NCBI GenBank assembly: GCA_903874975.1
Contig: CAIQUL010000147.1
Location: forward strand, 1 to 64,000
Source: an uncultured Chthoniobacter sp.
Lineage (GTDB): Bacteria > Verrucomicrobiota > Verrucomicrobiia > Chthoniobacterales > Chthoniobacteraceae
Direction of reading: 5' to 3'
DNA: 64,000 nucleotides
Shown here: positions 18,493 to 26,959 of the stretch, piece after piece
How positions within the stretch are numbered: the first letter of the stretch is position 1
Layout: every line of letters begins with the position of its first letter
Translations under genes and position numbers: made by a program
Notes under the pieces: model-generated
Database searches by the model: none
Told to the model about the DNA's origin: nothing
The model's input: only the letters and a program-made list of their open reading frames with translations

Positions 18493-19575
18493 TTACGAAA
18501 GTCGGACGAATTGTTGGCCGGGGAGCTGTTTGACCCGCCTTTTCATTTCGAGGGCGAGCAACGTGGACGCCACTTTCGGCATCGGCAAGCCTGATTTTCC
18601 GACGATGAAATCGAGCGCCGTTTCGTTGGTTTCGATGGCGTCGAGGATGGTCTGCTCGTCGGGCGAAAGCTCCGCGGGTGCCGTTTTTGCGCGCTCCGCC
18701 GGGATGAGGACGTTCAGGTCGTCGAGGATGTCGGCGGCGCCGGTGATGAGCTTCGCGCCCTGCTGGATGAGGCGGTTCGGGCCGCCGGAAGTCGGGCGGT
18801 CGATGGGGCCAGGCACGGCATAGACGGTGCGGTTGTGCTCCAGCGCCTGGCCCGCCGTGATGAGCGCGCCGCCTTTCAACCCCGACTCCACCACGAGCAG
18901 CCCGCTGCTCCAGCCCGCGACGATGCGGTTGCGGTAGGGAAAGGTCTGCGGCGTGGGCGGGTAGGTCATCGGGTATTCGCTCACGACCGCGCCCGAGGCG
19001 GCGATCTTCTCGGCGAGCGCCAGGTTTTCCTGCGGGTAAAGGTCCATCAACCCCGAGCCGAGCACCGCCACCGTGCGGCCCTGCGCCGCGAGCGCGCCCT
19101 GATGCGCCGCCGTGTCGATGCCCCGCGCCAGCCCGCTGACCACGGTGAGCCCCGCGTAGGCGAGCTGGTAGGAGATCTTTTTCGCGCACTCCAGCCCGTA
19201 GTGCGAAGTCTTCCGCGAGCCCACCACCGCCAGCGCGTGCTGATCCCGCTCCGTCAGCCGTCCCCACGTGTAGAGCACGATCGGCGGATTATAAATCTCC
19301 CGCAGCAACCGAGGATAAACCGCATCCGCCTGCGTGAGCACCTCCGCCCCGAAATCCCGCACCCGCGCCAACTCTGCCGGTAGATCCACCGTGCTCTCCC
19401 AGCTTGCGATCCCTTCGCTCACCTCCGCTCCCACGCCCTCCACCTCCCGGAGCTGCCCGACCCGCGCCCGCAGCACCTGCTCCGGTGTTTCAAACCGCTC
19501 CAGCAGCCGCCGCAACCGCACCGGCCCGAGATTCGGCACCATGTTCAGCGCCACGCAGGCTTCCGTTTCAGTCAT
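18493..19575 (-). CDS. dprA: DNA-processing protein A
   Basis: A 360-residue DprA/Smf protein. It has an N-terminal SAM/HhH-like part (LNMVPNLGPVRLRRLLERF), the Rossmann-type core (VVGSRKTSHYGLECAKKI, VSGLARGIDTAAHQGAL, VVESGLKGGALITAGQALEHNRTVYAVPGPI) and a C-terminal winged-helix domain (about residues 295-350). DprA loads RecA on incoming single strands during natural transformation. The start was placed at MTETEACV rather than the longer frame at 19611. It is followed at once by topB. Confidence 0.94.
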   Translation of the reverse strand: MTETEACVALNMVPNLGPVRLRRLLERFETPEQVLRARVGQLREVEGVGAEVSEGIASWESTVDLPAELARVRDFGAEVLTQADAVYPRLLREIYNPPIVLYTWGRLTERDQHALAVVGSRKTSHYGLECAKKISYQLAYAGLTVVSGLARGIDTAAHQGALAAQGRTVAVLGSGLMDLYPQENLALAEKIAASGAVVSEYPMTYPPTPQTFPYRNRIVAGWSSGLLVVESGLKGGALITAGQALEHNRTVYAVPGPIDRPTSGGPNRLIQQGAKLITGAADILDDLNVLIPAERAKTAPAELSPDEQTILDAIETNETALDFIVGKSGLPMPKVASTLLALEMKRRVKQLPGQQFVRLS

Positions 19576-19692
19576 GCGCCACCTTTGCCCACCGCCCGGC
19601 AGCCGGAGCAATCTAATAATTCCCCGCCGCGGTCGGTCTTGGGGGTGAAACTTCCGTTGACCGGGAACGTTTCAGCCTTTCTAACCAACTCC

Positions 19693-20220
19693 ATGAACAC
19701 GCTTTCCCGCCTCGCGTTCGCCCTCGCCCTTCCGCTCCTCGCCACGCCCGCGCCGGCGGAAGACAGAAATGGTCTCAGCGTGCTCGTCACCAAAACCACC
19801 CTCGACAAGAAGGATTCCCGGACTTCCAGCTACTACGAGCGGAGCAATAAAACCCAGGCGCTCAAAGTCACGGTCAAAAATATCTCTTTCAAACCGATGC
19901 CCGAGGGCGAAATGACGTGGAAAATCCTCGTGGTCGGGACGTATTCGAGCACGCTCTACACCGGTGTGGAAAAGGTCAACGCCCTCAAACCTGCGGAGAC
20001 TCAGGAACTCATCATCGGTGCCGCCCAAGTCAGCGCGTGGAAGGATTACTCCGGCCGGGGCAGCGACAAGACCGAACACCAGATCGCCATCACGCATGGG
20101 GACAGGGAAATCATCAAAACGCAGACCACGCCTGGCTTCGATGCCATGGCCAAGCGCGCTTCGTCCAGCGGTGCGGGGAGTTCTTCCGGCGGCACGAGTG
20201 AGAAAAACGGCTCCAACTAA
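19693..20220 (+). CDS. hypothetical secreted protein
   Basis: A 175-residue product with a signal peptide (MNTLSRLAFALALPLLATPAPA, cleaved before EDRNG). The mature part contains VTVKNISFKPMPEGEMTWKI and VEKVNALKPAETQELIIGAAQ, suggesting a beta-sandwich, and ends in a Ser/Gly-rich tail. A broken tandem paralogue follows at 20231. I recognise no named family. Confidence 0.7.
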   Translation: MNTLSRLAFALALPLLATPAPAEDRNGLSVLVTKTTLDKKDSRTSSYYERSNKTQALKVTVKNISFKPMPEGEMTWKILVVGTYSSTLYTGVEKVNALKPAETQELIIGAAQVSAWKDYSGRGSDKTEHQIAITHGDREIIKTQTTPGFDAMAKRASSSGAGSSSGGTSEKNGSN

Positions 20221-20230
20221 CTTCCCCTAA

Positions 20231-20756
20231 ATGAAAATCCTGTTGCCCCTCGTCTTTAGCGCCATGCTCGCCCTCACCGTTACCGCCGCTCGTGCGGAGG
20301 AAACGAACGGGGTCGGCGTCACGGTTTCGAAAACGACGATCGACAACAACGACTCCCGGGGCACCTGCTCGAAAGTATCGATCTAACCCAAGCCCTGAAG
20401 GCCGCAATCAAGAATGTCAGCTTCAAGCCGCGGGCCGAGTCTGAACTAACGCGGACCATCCTCATCAAGAGGTAATACTCGTCCCCTTACTCCTCGTCCA
20501 GCTACGGCCCAAGTCGCCTGAGTGGGAAGGAAAAGGTCAAGGCCCTCAAACCTGCGGAATCAGTGGAGTTCATCCTCGGCAGCGCCCAGATCTCAGGCCG
20601 CCAAGGCGCCTCGTGGGCGGATAAGGACAAGACTGAATGGCAGATCATCATCACCCAAGGGGCGCCGAGTTAATCAAGACACAGAGCGCGCCAAGCTTCG
20701 ACGCCTTGAACAAGCTGGCGCGCGGGCGGAGCAGCAGCAGTAGCAGTCGGGACTAA
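20231..20756 (+). pseudogene. decayed tandem paralogue of the 19693 gene
   Basis: It begins with an intact start and signal peptide (MKILLPLVFSAMLALTVTAARA, then EETNGVGVTVSKTTIDNNDS), which parallels the upstream gene, but the frame is broken within 55 codons. Homology resumes in other frames: KNVSFKPRAE matches KNISFKPMPE, GKEKVKALKPAESVEFILGSAQ matches GVEKVNALKPAETQELIIGAAQ, and the end has the same Ser-rich tail. At least two frameshifts are needed to restore the gene. It is a tandem duplicate that has lost function. Confidence 0.8.
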
Positions 20757-20757
20757 C

Positions 20758-20990
20758 TCACCGCCCCACCCGATCCAGGGTGCGGACGCTGCCATAGGTG
20801 GCGAGCACGACCTGCAGGTCGGTGCGGTTGCGCAGACCCACCTTGAGATTGATCGGCGCGATGCCCCAGCTTTCGGTCTGCGTGTTCGCGCCGCCCGCCG
20901 TGTCGTGATCGCGTTCATAGGTCAGCAGGTCCATCTCGATTTGGAAATGGCCGGCGTCCACGGTGTGCGCGCTCTCGGTCTTATCCGGCG
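20758..20990 (-). pseudogene. fragment of an outer-membrane transporter-like gene
   Basis: The reverse frame reads SPDKTESAHTVDAGHFQIEMDL, then NLKVGLRNRTDLQVVLATYG, and stops at 20758. This matches the N-terminal region of the MetA-pathway/transporter family of outer-membrane beta-barrel proteins (DxTES...V..G.FQ.E...). Only about 75 residues remain out of the usual 250-300, and no signal peptide is intact upstream. It is a truncated remnant. Confidence 0.6.
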
Positions 20991-21087
20991 AGTTGGTGGG
21001 CGGTGCCGGAGGTTTCGAGGGTTGCGGTAGCCATAGGTTCGATTGGGTTGCGGAGGTTCTGGAAAAAGGTGCCGGGCGGGCGGGTGA

Positions 21088-21666
21088 TTACGCGGCGAGC
21101 GGCAGGGCGTGGTTGAGCTTCACGAGCGCGTCCACATTCGGGATGAGGCCCACGCGACCGTCGCCGAGCACGGCGCCGCCGGCGAGCGAAGGGTTCTTTT
21201 TGAGCGCACCGCCGAGCGATTTGATGACGACTTCCTGTTTGCCGATGAGCTCGTCCACGAGCAGGCAGCGCGTCTGGTTGCCGGACTCGCCGACGACGAT
21301 GCCGTGCCGTCGTCCTGAATCTGGATGACGATATTGCCACCCTGATGGAAGGCGCGGAGATGGATGGTGCCGAGCGCCGGCTTGCCTCCCGCCACGCGCA
21401 CGAGGCGGGTCATCTTTTGGAAGGTGGCCTTGATCGGCACCATGCGGAGCGACATCGCGGTGCGCTGGAGTTCGCTGGTGATGCGGCGGAGCTGGCCGAG
21501 GTTGCGCGCGAGATTGGGGCTGGGCGATTTCAACAGCTCGGGATCCTGCACGACCATGGATTCGGAAATGACGAGTTCGCCGACGAGGTCGATGAGCGCG
21601 GCGAGTTTTGTGGTGTCCACTTTGACGAAGCCGGCGGCGCTGGGACCCGCGCCGGCGGGGGCTTCC
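21088..21666 (-). pseudogene. internally deleted and frameshifted cheA remnant
   Basis: The first part (VDTTKLAALIDLVGELVISESMV to ATFQKMTRLVR) is the dimerisation domain of the chemotaxis kinase CheA. The sequence then jumps to AGGKPALGTIHLRAFHQGGNIVIQIQDDG, lacking the N-box region between them, and after DDG shifts frame to GESGNQTRCLLVDELIGKQEVVIKSLGG through to the stop at 21088, which is the C-terminal CheW-like domain. The P1/P2 domains and most of the ATPase are missing. No other chemotaxis gene is nearby. It is a clear pseudogene with at least two internal deletions. Confidence 0.85.
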
Positions 21667-21773
21667 CCATTGCTTGGGCTGCGTCCGTCTTCGCGGTGGA
21701 AAAGGGGAGCGCGCGTGCCCCGGACCGCAGGGCTGCGACGCGGCGCTTCCCGCTGCGAGCGGGTGGGCTGGTA

Positions 21774-21791
21774 TGTTACAGGAATGTCACA
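21774..21791 (+). promoter_or_regulatory. candidate Pho box upstream of phoB
   Basis: Two 7-base direct repeats, TGTTACA and TGTCACA, are separated by 4 bases (GGAA), 50 bp before the response-regulator start. This is the classic PhoB half-box layout (7-4-7, consensus CTGTCAT-like). It suggests autoregulation of the phoBR pair. One box is a modest amount of evidence. Confidence 0.4.
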
Positions 21792-21841
21792 TCCCCCGGC
21801 TTGTCGGCGGGGCGCATCCCCCTAGACTCCGCCCCACATCC

Positions 21842-22546
21842 ATGAGCAGCAAAGCCGCGAACAAAAAAATCCTGGTCGCCGACGATGAGCCGGACGTGCT
21901 CCACCTGGTCACCCTCAATCTCAAAAACGCCGGGTTTAACGTCATCAAAGCCGAGAACGGACTGAAGGCGCTGACCCAGGCGCGCGAGATGCAGCCCGCG
22001 CTGATCGTGCTCGACCTGATGCTGCCGGAAATGTCCGGCCTCGAGGTGTGCAAGGTTTTGAAAAAGGATCCTGCCACCGCGCAGATCCCGATCATCATGC
22101 TCACGGCGAAAGCGGAGGAGGTGGATCGCATCGTGGGCCTGGAACTCGGGGCCGACGACTACCTGACCAAGCCTTTCAGCCCGCGTGAACTTGTGCTCCG
22201 GGTGAAGTCCGTGATGCGCCGCGCGAGCAGTTCGCCCGACGCCGGCGACCAGATCGCGCTCGGCGACATCTGCGTGGACCGCGTCCGCTTTGAGATCACC
22301 GTCGCGGGCAAGTCGATTGATTTCACGGCCACGGAGTTCAAGCTCCTGACCGTGCTGATGGAGCGCCGCGGGCGAGTGCAAAGCCGCGACACCCTGCTCA
22401 ACGACGTGTGGGGTTACGAGAGCGCCATCGACACGCGCACCGTGGACACGCACGTCCGCCGGTTGCGCGAGAAGCTCGGTAAGTCCGCGGACTACATCCA
22501 GACGGTGCGCGGGTTCGGCTACCGCATCGCGGACGGGCGCAAGTGA
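21842..22546 (+). CDS. phoB: OmpR/PhoB-family response regulator
   Basis: A 234-residue regulator: receiver domain with acidic pair DD14-15, phospho-acceptor Asp58 (VLDLMLPEMSG) and conserved KPF near residue 107, then a winged-helix DNA-binding domain (TVDTHVRRLREKLG, YIQTVRGFGYRI). The best match from memory is PhoB, supported by the adjacent PhoR-like kinase and the Pho-box-like site; no pst or phoU gene is in the window. The phosphate role is therefore likely but not proven. The stop overlaps the kinase GTG start by 4 bp. Confidence 0.8.
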   Translation: MSSKAANKKILVADDEPDVLHLVTLNLKNAGFNVIKAENGLKALTQAREMQPALIVLDLMLPEMSGLEVCKVLKKDPATAQIPIIMLTAKAEEVDRIVGLELGADDYLTKPFSPRELVLRVKSVMRRASSSPDAGDQIALGDICVDRVRFEITVAGKSIDFTATEFKLLTVLMERRGRVQSRDTLLNDVWGYESAIDTRTVDTHVRRLREKLGKSADYIQTVRGFGYRIADGRK

Positions 22547-23811
22547 CTTGGTTTTTCGGTATCCTCGCCGCCGTCATCGCGCTCGCGTGGTGGCTGCACG
22601 AGCGGCGGATGCGCCGCCACTGGCGGCATCTGCGGGAAATGCTGGACGCACTCGCCGCCGGTCGGGAGCCGGGAAATTTTGTCTTTCTCGACGGCGGCCA
22701 TTTCTCCGCGCTCACGCATCCGCTCGGCAAGCTGGCCGAGGAACAGGCGCGGCTGCGCGGGCAGTTCGACCGCGAGGAATTCAACCTCCGGACGATCCTC
22801 GCGAGCATGGAGGAAGGCGTGATGGTGGTGGATGGGCAGCATGCGCTGCGGCTGGTGAATCCTTCGTTCAGCCGGATTTTTGAGCCGAAAGATGACCCGC
22901 TCGGCCAGACGGTGCTCCAGCTTTTGCGCGAGCCGGAGATCGAGGAAATGATCTCCGCCGCGCTGAAAACCGGCGAGGCGCAGACGCGTGACATCTCGGC
23001 TAACGGCGGGCGACCCGCGCGGCATCTCGGCGTGCATGCGGTGCCGATCCGCGACCAGGCTGGCGGGCCGGGCGTGGTGACGATCTTCCGCGACATCTCG
23101 CGCCTGAAGCAGCTCGAAGACGTGCGCCGCGAATTTGTGGCCAACGTCTCGCACGAACTGCGCACCCCGCTTTCGATCTTCCACGGCTACCTCGAAAATC
23201 TGCGCGACGATCCCGGAATGGCGCGGGCGGATCAGGCGGAAGTCTTCGCGATTCTCGGTCGCCACTCGCTGCGGCTGAATGCGCTGCTCGAAGACCTGCT
23301 GACCCTCGCGCGGCTGGAGTCGCGCCAGGATCAACTGCGAACCGAAGCGATCGAGCCCGGCGCGTTCTTGTCAGCGGTGGCCGGCGATTGGAAAAACCCG
23401 ATCGCGAAGAAAAAGCTGACGCTCAAGTTGGACGTGGCACCGGGTTTGCCCGCGCTTTTCGCCGACCCGTTGAGGCTCAGCCAGGTGCTGAACAACCTCC
23501 TCGAAAACGCCGTGAAATACACCGAGGCCGGCGGTCAGATCCGGCTGCGCGCGGCGCTGGTCGGCGGGCAATTCGAGCTGCGCGTCGAGGACTCGGGTCT
23601 TGGGATTCCGCCGAGCGATCTGGTGCATATTTTCGAGCGTTTCTACCGCGCCGACAAGGCCCGCACCCGCGAGCAGGGCGGCACCGGGCTGGGCTTGTCC
23701 ATCGTCAAACACATCGTCCAAACGCACGGCGGTACGGTGCAGGCCGAGAGTGAATATGGCAAAGGCACCACGATCATCGTGCGCCTTCCGGGGCCGGCGG
23801 GCCGGAGCTGA
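22543..23811 (+). CDS. phoR: PhoR-like sensor histidine kinase
   Basis: A 422-residue membrane kinase starting at GTG (MTWFFGILAA), translationally coupled to phoB. It has one N-terminal transmembrane segment, a charged linker, a PAS domain (ILASMEEGVMVVDGQHALRLVNPSF, about residues 85-190), HisKA with His204 in NVSHELRTPLS, and a HATPase with N-box NLLENAVKYT, G1 VEDSGLGIP and G2 GGTGLGLSIVKHIV. The single short membrane anchor and the PAS domain match the PhoR type, which senses phosphate indirectly through Pst/PhoU. The specific signal is inferred. Confidence 0.83.
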   Translation: MTWFFGILAAVIALAWWLHERRMRRHWRHLREMLDALAAGREPGNFVFLDGGHFSALTHPLGKLAEEQARLRGQFDREEFNLRTILASMEEGVMVVDGQHALRLVNPSFSRIFEPKDDPLGQTVLQLLREPEIEEMISAALKTGEAQTRDISANGGRPARHLGVHAVPIRDQAGGPGVVTIFRDISRLKQLEDVRREFVANVSHELRTPLSIFHGYLENLRDDPGMARADQAEVFAILGRHSLRLNALLEDLLTLARLESRQDQLRTEAIEPGAFLSAVAGDWKNPIAKKKLTLKLDVAPGLPALFADPLRLSQVLNNLLENAVKYTEAGGQIRLRAALVGGQFELRVEDSGLGIPPSDLVHIFERFYRADKARTREQGGTGLGLSIVKHIVQTHGGTVQAESEYGKGTTIIVRLPGPAGRS

Positions 23812-23824
23812 GAGACGCGTTTTT

Positions 23825-24457
23825 CTAAAAACCAAACCAGTGCCCGCGCAGGCAGGCGGCAGCGCGGAGGCCGATGTATATGGCGATGAGGAGGAGCGCG
23901 AGGCGGGCTTCGCCGAGGATGGCGGTGCGGTCGCAGGGGCGCTGTTCGGCTTCTGTCCAAGGCCGGAGACGCGGGAGGAGCCGCGGGACGTGGGCGCAGT
24001 AGCGGGCGTAGGCGTCGCCAAACTGTCCACACAAAAAACGTTCCTCGGCGGGGACGATGGCGGTGTAGAGAAAGACGAAGACGGCGACGCAGAGCGCAAG
24101 CATCCACGGATCGGCGAGCAGCCCGACCATGCCGACGCCGAGGATGACGCTGGCGAGGTAGATGGGATTCCGGACGTGGGCGAAAGGGCCGCCGGTGGCG
24201 AGGCGGGGGGCCTCGATGGTGGCGCGGCGCGTGTGCCCGCCTGCGCAGCCCGCTGCCCATGCGCGGAGGGCGAGTCCGGCGAGGACGAGGGCGAACGAAA
24301 CGATGGTGCCGGCGGTGGCGTGTGTGCCAAAGAAATCGCGCGGGCGATAGACGAGCGCGGCGAGGAGCACTGCCGCGAGGCCGACGTGCAGGCGGCGGTG
24401 GAAAATGCGGACGCCGAGGGCGGCGAAGAAATCGGAGGACGCGGACGTGGCGGGCAT
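23825..24457 (-). CDS. isoprenylcysteine methyltransferase-like membrane protein
   Basis: A 210-residue multi-pass membrane protein. The PEMT/ICMT-family core is visible: RLATGGPFAHVRNPIYLASVILGVGM (HVRNPxY motif) and, later, PAEERFLCGQFGDAYARYCAHVPRLLP (E-E-xF-x-YxxY). Family members methylate lipids or isoprenyl-cysteines with S-adenosylmethionine, but bacterial substrates are mostly unknown. The start at MPATSASSD avoids overlap with miaA, which ends 13 bp upstream; the two are probably one transcript. Confidence 0.8.
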   Translation of the reverse strand: MPATSASSDFFAALGVRIFHRRLHVGLAAVLLAALVYRPRDFFGTHATAGTIVSFALVLAGLALRAWAAGCAGGHTRRATIEAPRLATGGPFAHVRNPIYLASVILGVGMVGLLADPWMLALCVAVFVFLYTAIVPAEERFLCGQFGDAYARYCAHVPRLLPRLRPWTEAEQRPCDRTAILGEARLALLLIAIYIGLRAAACLRGHWFGF

Positions 24458-24470
24458 CGGGGTCGTCTTG

Positions 24471-25421
24471 CTACGCGCTGGCGGGTGGGCGGGCAATGCT
24501 GGCGGCCAAAGTCTCGGCGAGTTGCGCAGGGTCGGTGATCCCGAGGTCGATGGGAGTGAGCGCGCTCTCGCGGCGAAACCAGGTCATCTGACGTTTGGCG
24601 TATTGGCGGGTGGCGAGTTGGATGGCGGCGATGCAGTCCGCGCGACTGAGCTGGCCGGCGAGGTGAGCGCGGATTTCGCGCAGGCCGATGGTCTGGCTCG
24701 CGGTCGGGCCGACCTCACCGGCGGCGCGGACTTCTTCCACGACTCCGGCGGCAAACATCGCCTCGGTGCGCTCGTGGATGCGGGTGAGGAGGGCGGTGCG
24801 TTCCCGCGTGAGCACGACGCCGCGGACGCCGGATGGCGGACCGCTCCACTGCTCGCGGAAGCTGGAAAACGGACGCCCGGTGACGAGGCAGACTTCCAGC
24901 GCGCGAATGACGCGGCGGGGATTTTGCAGATCGAGCTGAGCGGCGGCGGTGGGGTCGAGTGCCGTGAGCTGGCGCTGCAACTCACCGAGCGGCTGGCTTT
25001 CCAAACGCGCCCGCAGATCGGCATCCGCGCCGGGCAGATCGGCGAGGCCGCGGGTGAGGGCGCGCAGGTAAAGCCCGGTGCCGCCGACGACGATGGGCAC
25101 GCGCCCGCGGGCATGAATCTCCGCGAGGCGCAGGCTGGCGGCGCGGAGATATTGGGCGACATCGAAGGACTGGGTGAGGGGGATTTCGCTCAGCAAATAA
25201 TGCGGCACGCGGGCGCGTTGGGCGCGTGTGGGTTGGGCGGTGAGGAGGTCGAGCCCGCGGTAAACTTGGAACGCATCCGCGCCCACGATCTCGCCCCCGC
25301 AGCGCTCGGCGACGGCGACGGCGACATCGGATTTTCCGGCGGCTGTGGGGCCGGCGATGATGAAGAATGGAGTGGTGACGGGCGACACGGAGGGCGGCGA
25401 TTGGGCTAGGGAAGTTGTCAC
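24471..25421 (-). CDS. miaA: tRNA dimethylallyltransferase
   Basis: About 316 residues. It isopentenylates A37 of tRNAs that read codons starting with U. The P-loop is AGPTAAGKS, followed by VGADAFQVYRGLDLLTAQPT and VPHYL (the DSxQ-type region, here DAFQ), VGGTGLYLRALTRGL, RVIRALEVCLVTGRPFS and IQLATRQYAKRQMTWFRRE. All of these are diagnostic of MiaA. The start is uncertain: the frame opens at a GTG at 25442 inside the T-tract of a neighbouring terminator, so I prefer GTG at 25421, with GTG at 25388 also possible. Confidence 0.92.
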   Translation of the reverse strand: MTTSLAQSPPSVSPVTTPFFIIAGPTAAGKSDVAVAVAERCGGEIVGADAFQVYRGLDLLTAQPTRAQRARVPHYLLSEIPLTQSFDVAQYLRAASLRLAEIHARGRVPIVVGGTGLYLRALTRGLADLPGADADLRARLESQPLGELQRQLTALDPTAAAQLDLQNPRRVIRALEVCLVTGRPFSSFREQWSGPPSGVRGVVLTRERTALLTRIHERTEAMFAAGVVEEVRAAGEVGPTASQTIGLREIRAHLAGQLSRADCIAAIQLATRQYAKRQMTWFRRESALTPIDLGITDPAQLAETLAASIARPPASA

Positions 25422-25442
25422 CCGCCGCTGGCGATGTGTCAC

Positions 25443-25475
25443 AAAAAAAGAGGCCCGCCACTGCTGGCGGGCCTC
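25443..25475 (-). terminator. rho-independent terminator of the RRM gene
   Basis: On the reverse strand an 11-bp perfect stem (GAGGCCCGCCA with TGGCGGGCCTC, 4-base loop) is followed by seven T residues. It lies 27 bp after the stop of the RNA-binding protein gene, just before miaA on the same strand. Confidence 0.88.
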
Positions 25476-25502
25476 CGGGAGTCGATGCGTGCGGACGTGG
25501 GC

Positions 25503-26072
25503 TCAGCCGCGGTAGTCGGTCTCGCGCTCGGCTTTGGCGCCGCTGACGACGAGCTTGCGGCCCATGAAGGCCTTGTCGTGCAACTCCGTGACGGCGCGTT
25601 TCGCTTCGTCCACGGTGCTCATGCTCACGAAGCCGAAGCCTTTCGATTTGTCCGTGTCGCGGTGGGTGGCGATCTCGGCGCTCCGGACGATGCCGACGCC
25701 GTTGAAGAGTTCTTCGAGATCGGTCTCGGTCGCGCTGAAGCTGAGGTTGCCGACGTAGAGCTTCGGCGTGGTGACGTCGAGCAGCTCGATTTTGCGCGCG
25801 GGCTGGTTCTCGGAGCGACCGTTGCCGTTGCCACTGCCGCCTTGATACGGCGGGTAGGCCGGGCGCGAGCCGTTGCCTGCGGGTTTCGCGTCAGACTTGA
25901 AGAAGCTGATGAGCTTCTGCCAGAAGGATTTCTGGACGGGCGGACGCAGCGGGGCGCGATCGTCGTTGCGATCGTCGTTGCGATCGTTGCGGTCGTGGGA
26001 GCGTGAGGAGGAGCGGCGCGGGCCGCGTCCCGAGCGACGGCCGGAGCCACCGCGGGAATCTTGCGATCTCAT
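25503..26072 (-). CDS. RRM-domain RNA-binding protein
   Basis: A 189-residue protein. The first ~100 residues are a disordered Arg/Ser/Asn/Asp-rich region with repeated DRNDDRND and a short hydrophobic patch (KSFWQKLISFFKS). The C-terminal ~80 residues form an RNA-recognition motif, with RNP2 LYVGNLSF and RNP1 KGFGFVSM. Single-RRM proteins are common in cyanobacteria and PVC bacteria and are linked to RNA chaperoning. The start was set at MRSQDSRGG, since the longer frame extends into unrelated sequence. A strong terminator follows. A second RRM gene lies at 50825. Confidence 0.88.
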   Translation of the reverse strand: MRSQDSRGGSGRRSGRGPRRSSSRSHDRNDRNDDRNDDRAPLRPPVQKSFWQKLISFFKSDAKPAGNGSRPAYPPYQGGSGNGNGRSENQPARKIELLDVTTPKLYVGNLSFSATETDLEELFNGVGIVRSAEIATHRDTDKSKGFGFVSMSTVDEAKRAVTELHDKAFMGRKLVVSGAKAERETDYRG

Positions 26073-26466
26073 GTTTGGGATTTCTATTTTGAGGCATTGA
26101 GGTGCCCAGGAAGCGCACGCGGGGTGCACGGTCCGTCGTGTCTCGGTGGGTTCTCGCGGGGGCGGGAGAACTGCGGGTTGGAGACCTTCGGAAAACTTCG
26201 CCGGGGGATGTCGGGGAGGCCGCCGGGTGTAGCGTCCGTCCGTGCCGCCCGGTGCGCGACCAAAAGAGTCGCCGCAAAGCCGGGAGAGCGTCGCCGAGGA
26301 GTAGAAGAAGGGAGAAGAATCTGCTCATCTGTCGGTGAACTGGTGAGGAAAAAGCGAGCGCGCTGCGCCCATGGCTTCCCCAACATCCGGCGCTGAGGTA
26401 AGCGACATGGGGCCGGGCGGCAAGGGGAAATTCGCGGCGCGGATTTTGAGCTTTCCGCCCGGACGC
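26073..26466. other. intergenic region without recognisable gene
   Basis: About 390 bases between the start of the RRM gene and the rpmG-rpsR terminator. Open frames here are short, overlapping and low-complexity, with no homology I recognise. The promoter and 5' leader of the RRM gene must lie at the 26073-26200 end. Confidence 0.5.
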
Positions 26467-26498
26467 AAAAAGGACGCGCCATCGGTGGCGCGTCCTTT
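26467..26498 (-). terminator. rho-independent terminator after rpsR
   Basis: On the reverse strand the stem GGACGCGCC / GGCGCGTCC with a 6-base loop, extended by flanking AAA/TTT pairing, is followed by a run of five T residues. It lies 30 bp after the rpsR stop and ends the dksA-rpmG-rpsR transcript. Confidence 0.88.
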
Positions 26499-26527
26499 GG
26501 GAAAACAGAGCGGCTTGCGGCCCGCGA

Positions 26528-26767
26528 TCAGCGCATGAGCAGGGCGGCGCGGGCGCGTTTGATCTCGCGGGTGATCTTCCGGTGGAAGTGCGCGGGCATG
26601 CCCGTGAGGCGGCGGGCGAGGATCTTGCCGCTCTCGGTGACGAACCGCTTGAGGATGTCCGGGTTCTTGTAGTCGAGGGCGTCGAGGGCGATGTCGATGC
26701 GGCGGCGCGGCATCGAGCGGTTGGCCTTGCGGAAATTGGTGCGGCGTTGCGGTGTCTTGGGCTGCAT
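26528..26767 (-). CDS. rpsR: 30S ribosomal protein S18
   Basis: A 79-residue protein. The S18 core is recognisable: [52 protein letters not shown]18 binds the 30S platform together with S6. It follows rpmG by 12 bp, a pairing seen in many genomes, and ends the transcript at the terminator. Confidence 0.93.
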   Translation of the reverse strand: MQPKTPQRRTNFRKANRSMPRRRIDIALDALDYKNPDILKRFVTESGKILARRLTGMPAHFHRKITREIKRARAALLMR

Positions 26768-26779
26768 AGGTCGGGACGG

Positions 26780-26953
26780 TTACTTGGTTTCGCGGTGAAG
26801 CGTGTGGCGCTTCAGGTTCGGGTTGTATTTCTTCTTTTCGAGCCGGTTCGGAGTGTTCGGGCTCTTTTTGTTGCGCGTGGAGATGTAGCGCGAGACGGGT
26901 TTGCCTTCGGCTTTTGCCTCCGTGCATTCGAGGATGATGAAATCGCGGGCCAT
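26780..26953 (-). CDS. rpmG: 50S ribosomal protein L33
   Basis: A 57-residue protein, [19 protein letters not shown] and onward, ending in [20 protein letters not shown]. The L33 hallmarks ECT, [23 protein letters not shown] are present. It lacks the paired CxxC motifs of zinc-type L33, so it is the zinc-free form. It lies 6 bp after the dksA-like gene and 12 bp before rpsR. Confidence 0.93.
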   Translation of the reverse strand: MARDFIILECTEAKAEGKPVSRYISTRNKKSPNTPNRLEKKKYNPNLKRHTLHRETK

Positions 26954-26959
26954 AATTGT

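Noticed and set aside
20758-20961. A complete small protein of 67 residues
   Set aside because: The sequence matches the N-terminal region of a much larger outer-membrane protein family, and the match extends upstream of the first ATG, so it is a fragment rather than a small gene.
25422-25442. GTG start for miaA at 25442
   Set aside because: It lies inside the T-tract of the terminator of the upstream gene on the same strand, which makes it an unlikely start; later GTG codons fit the family N-terminus better.
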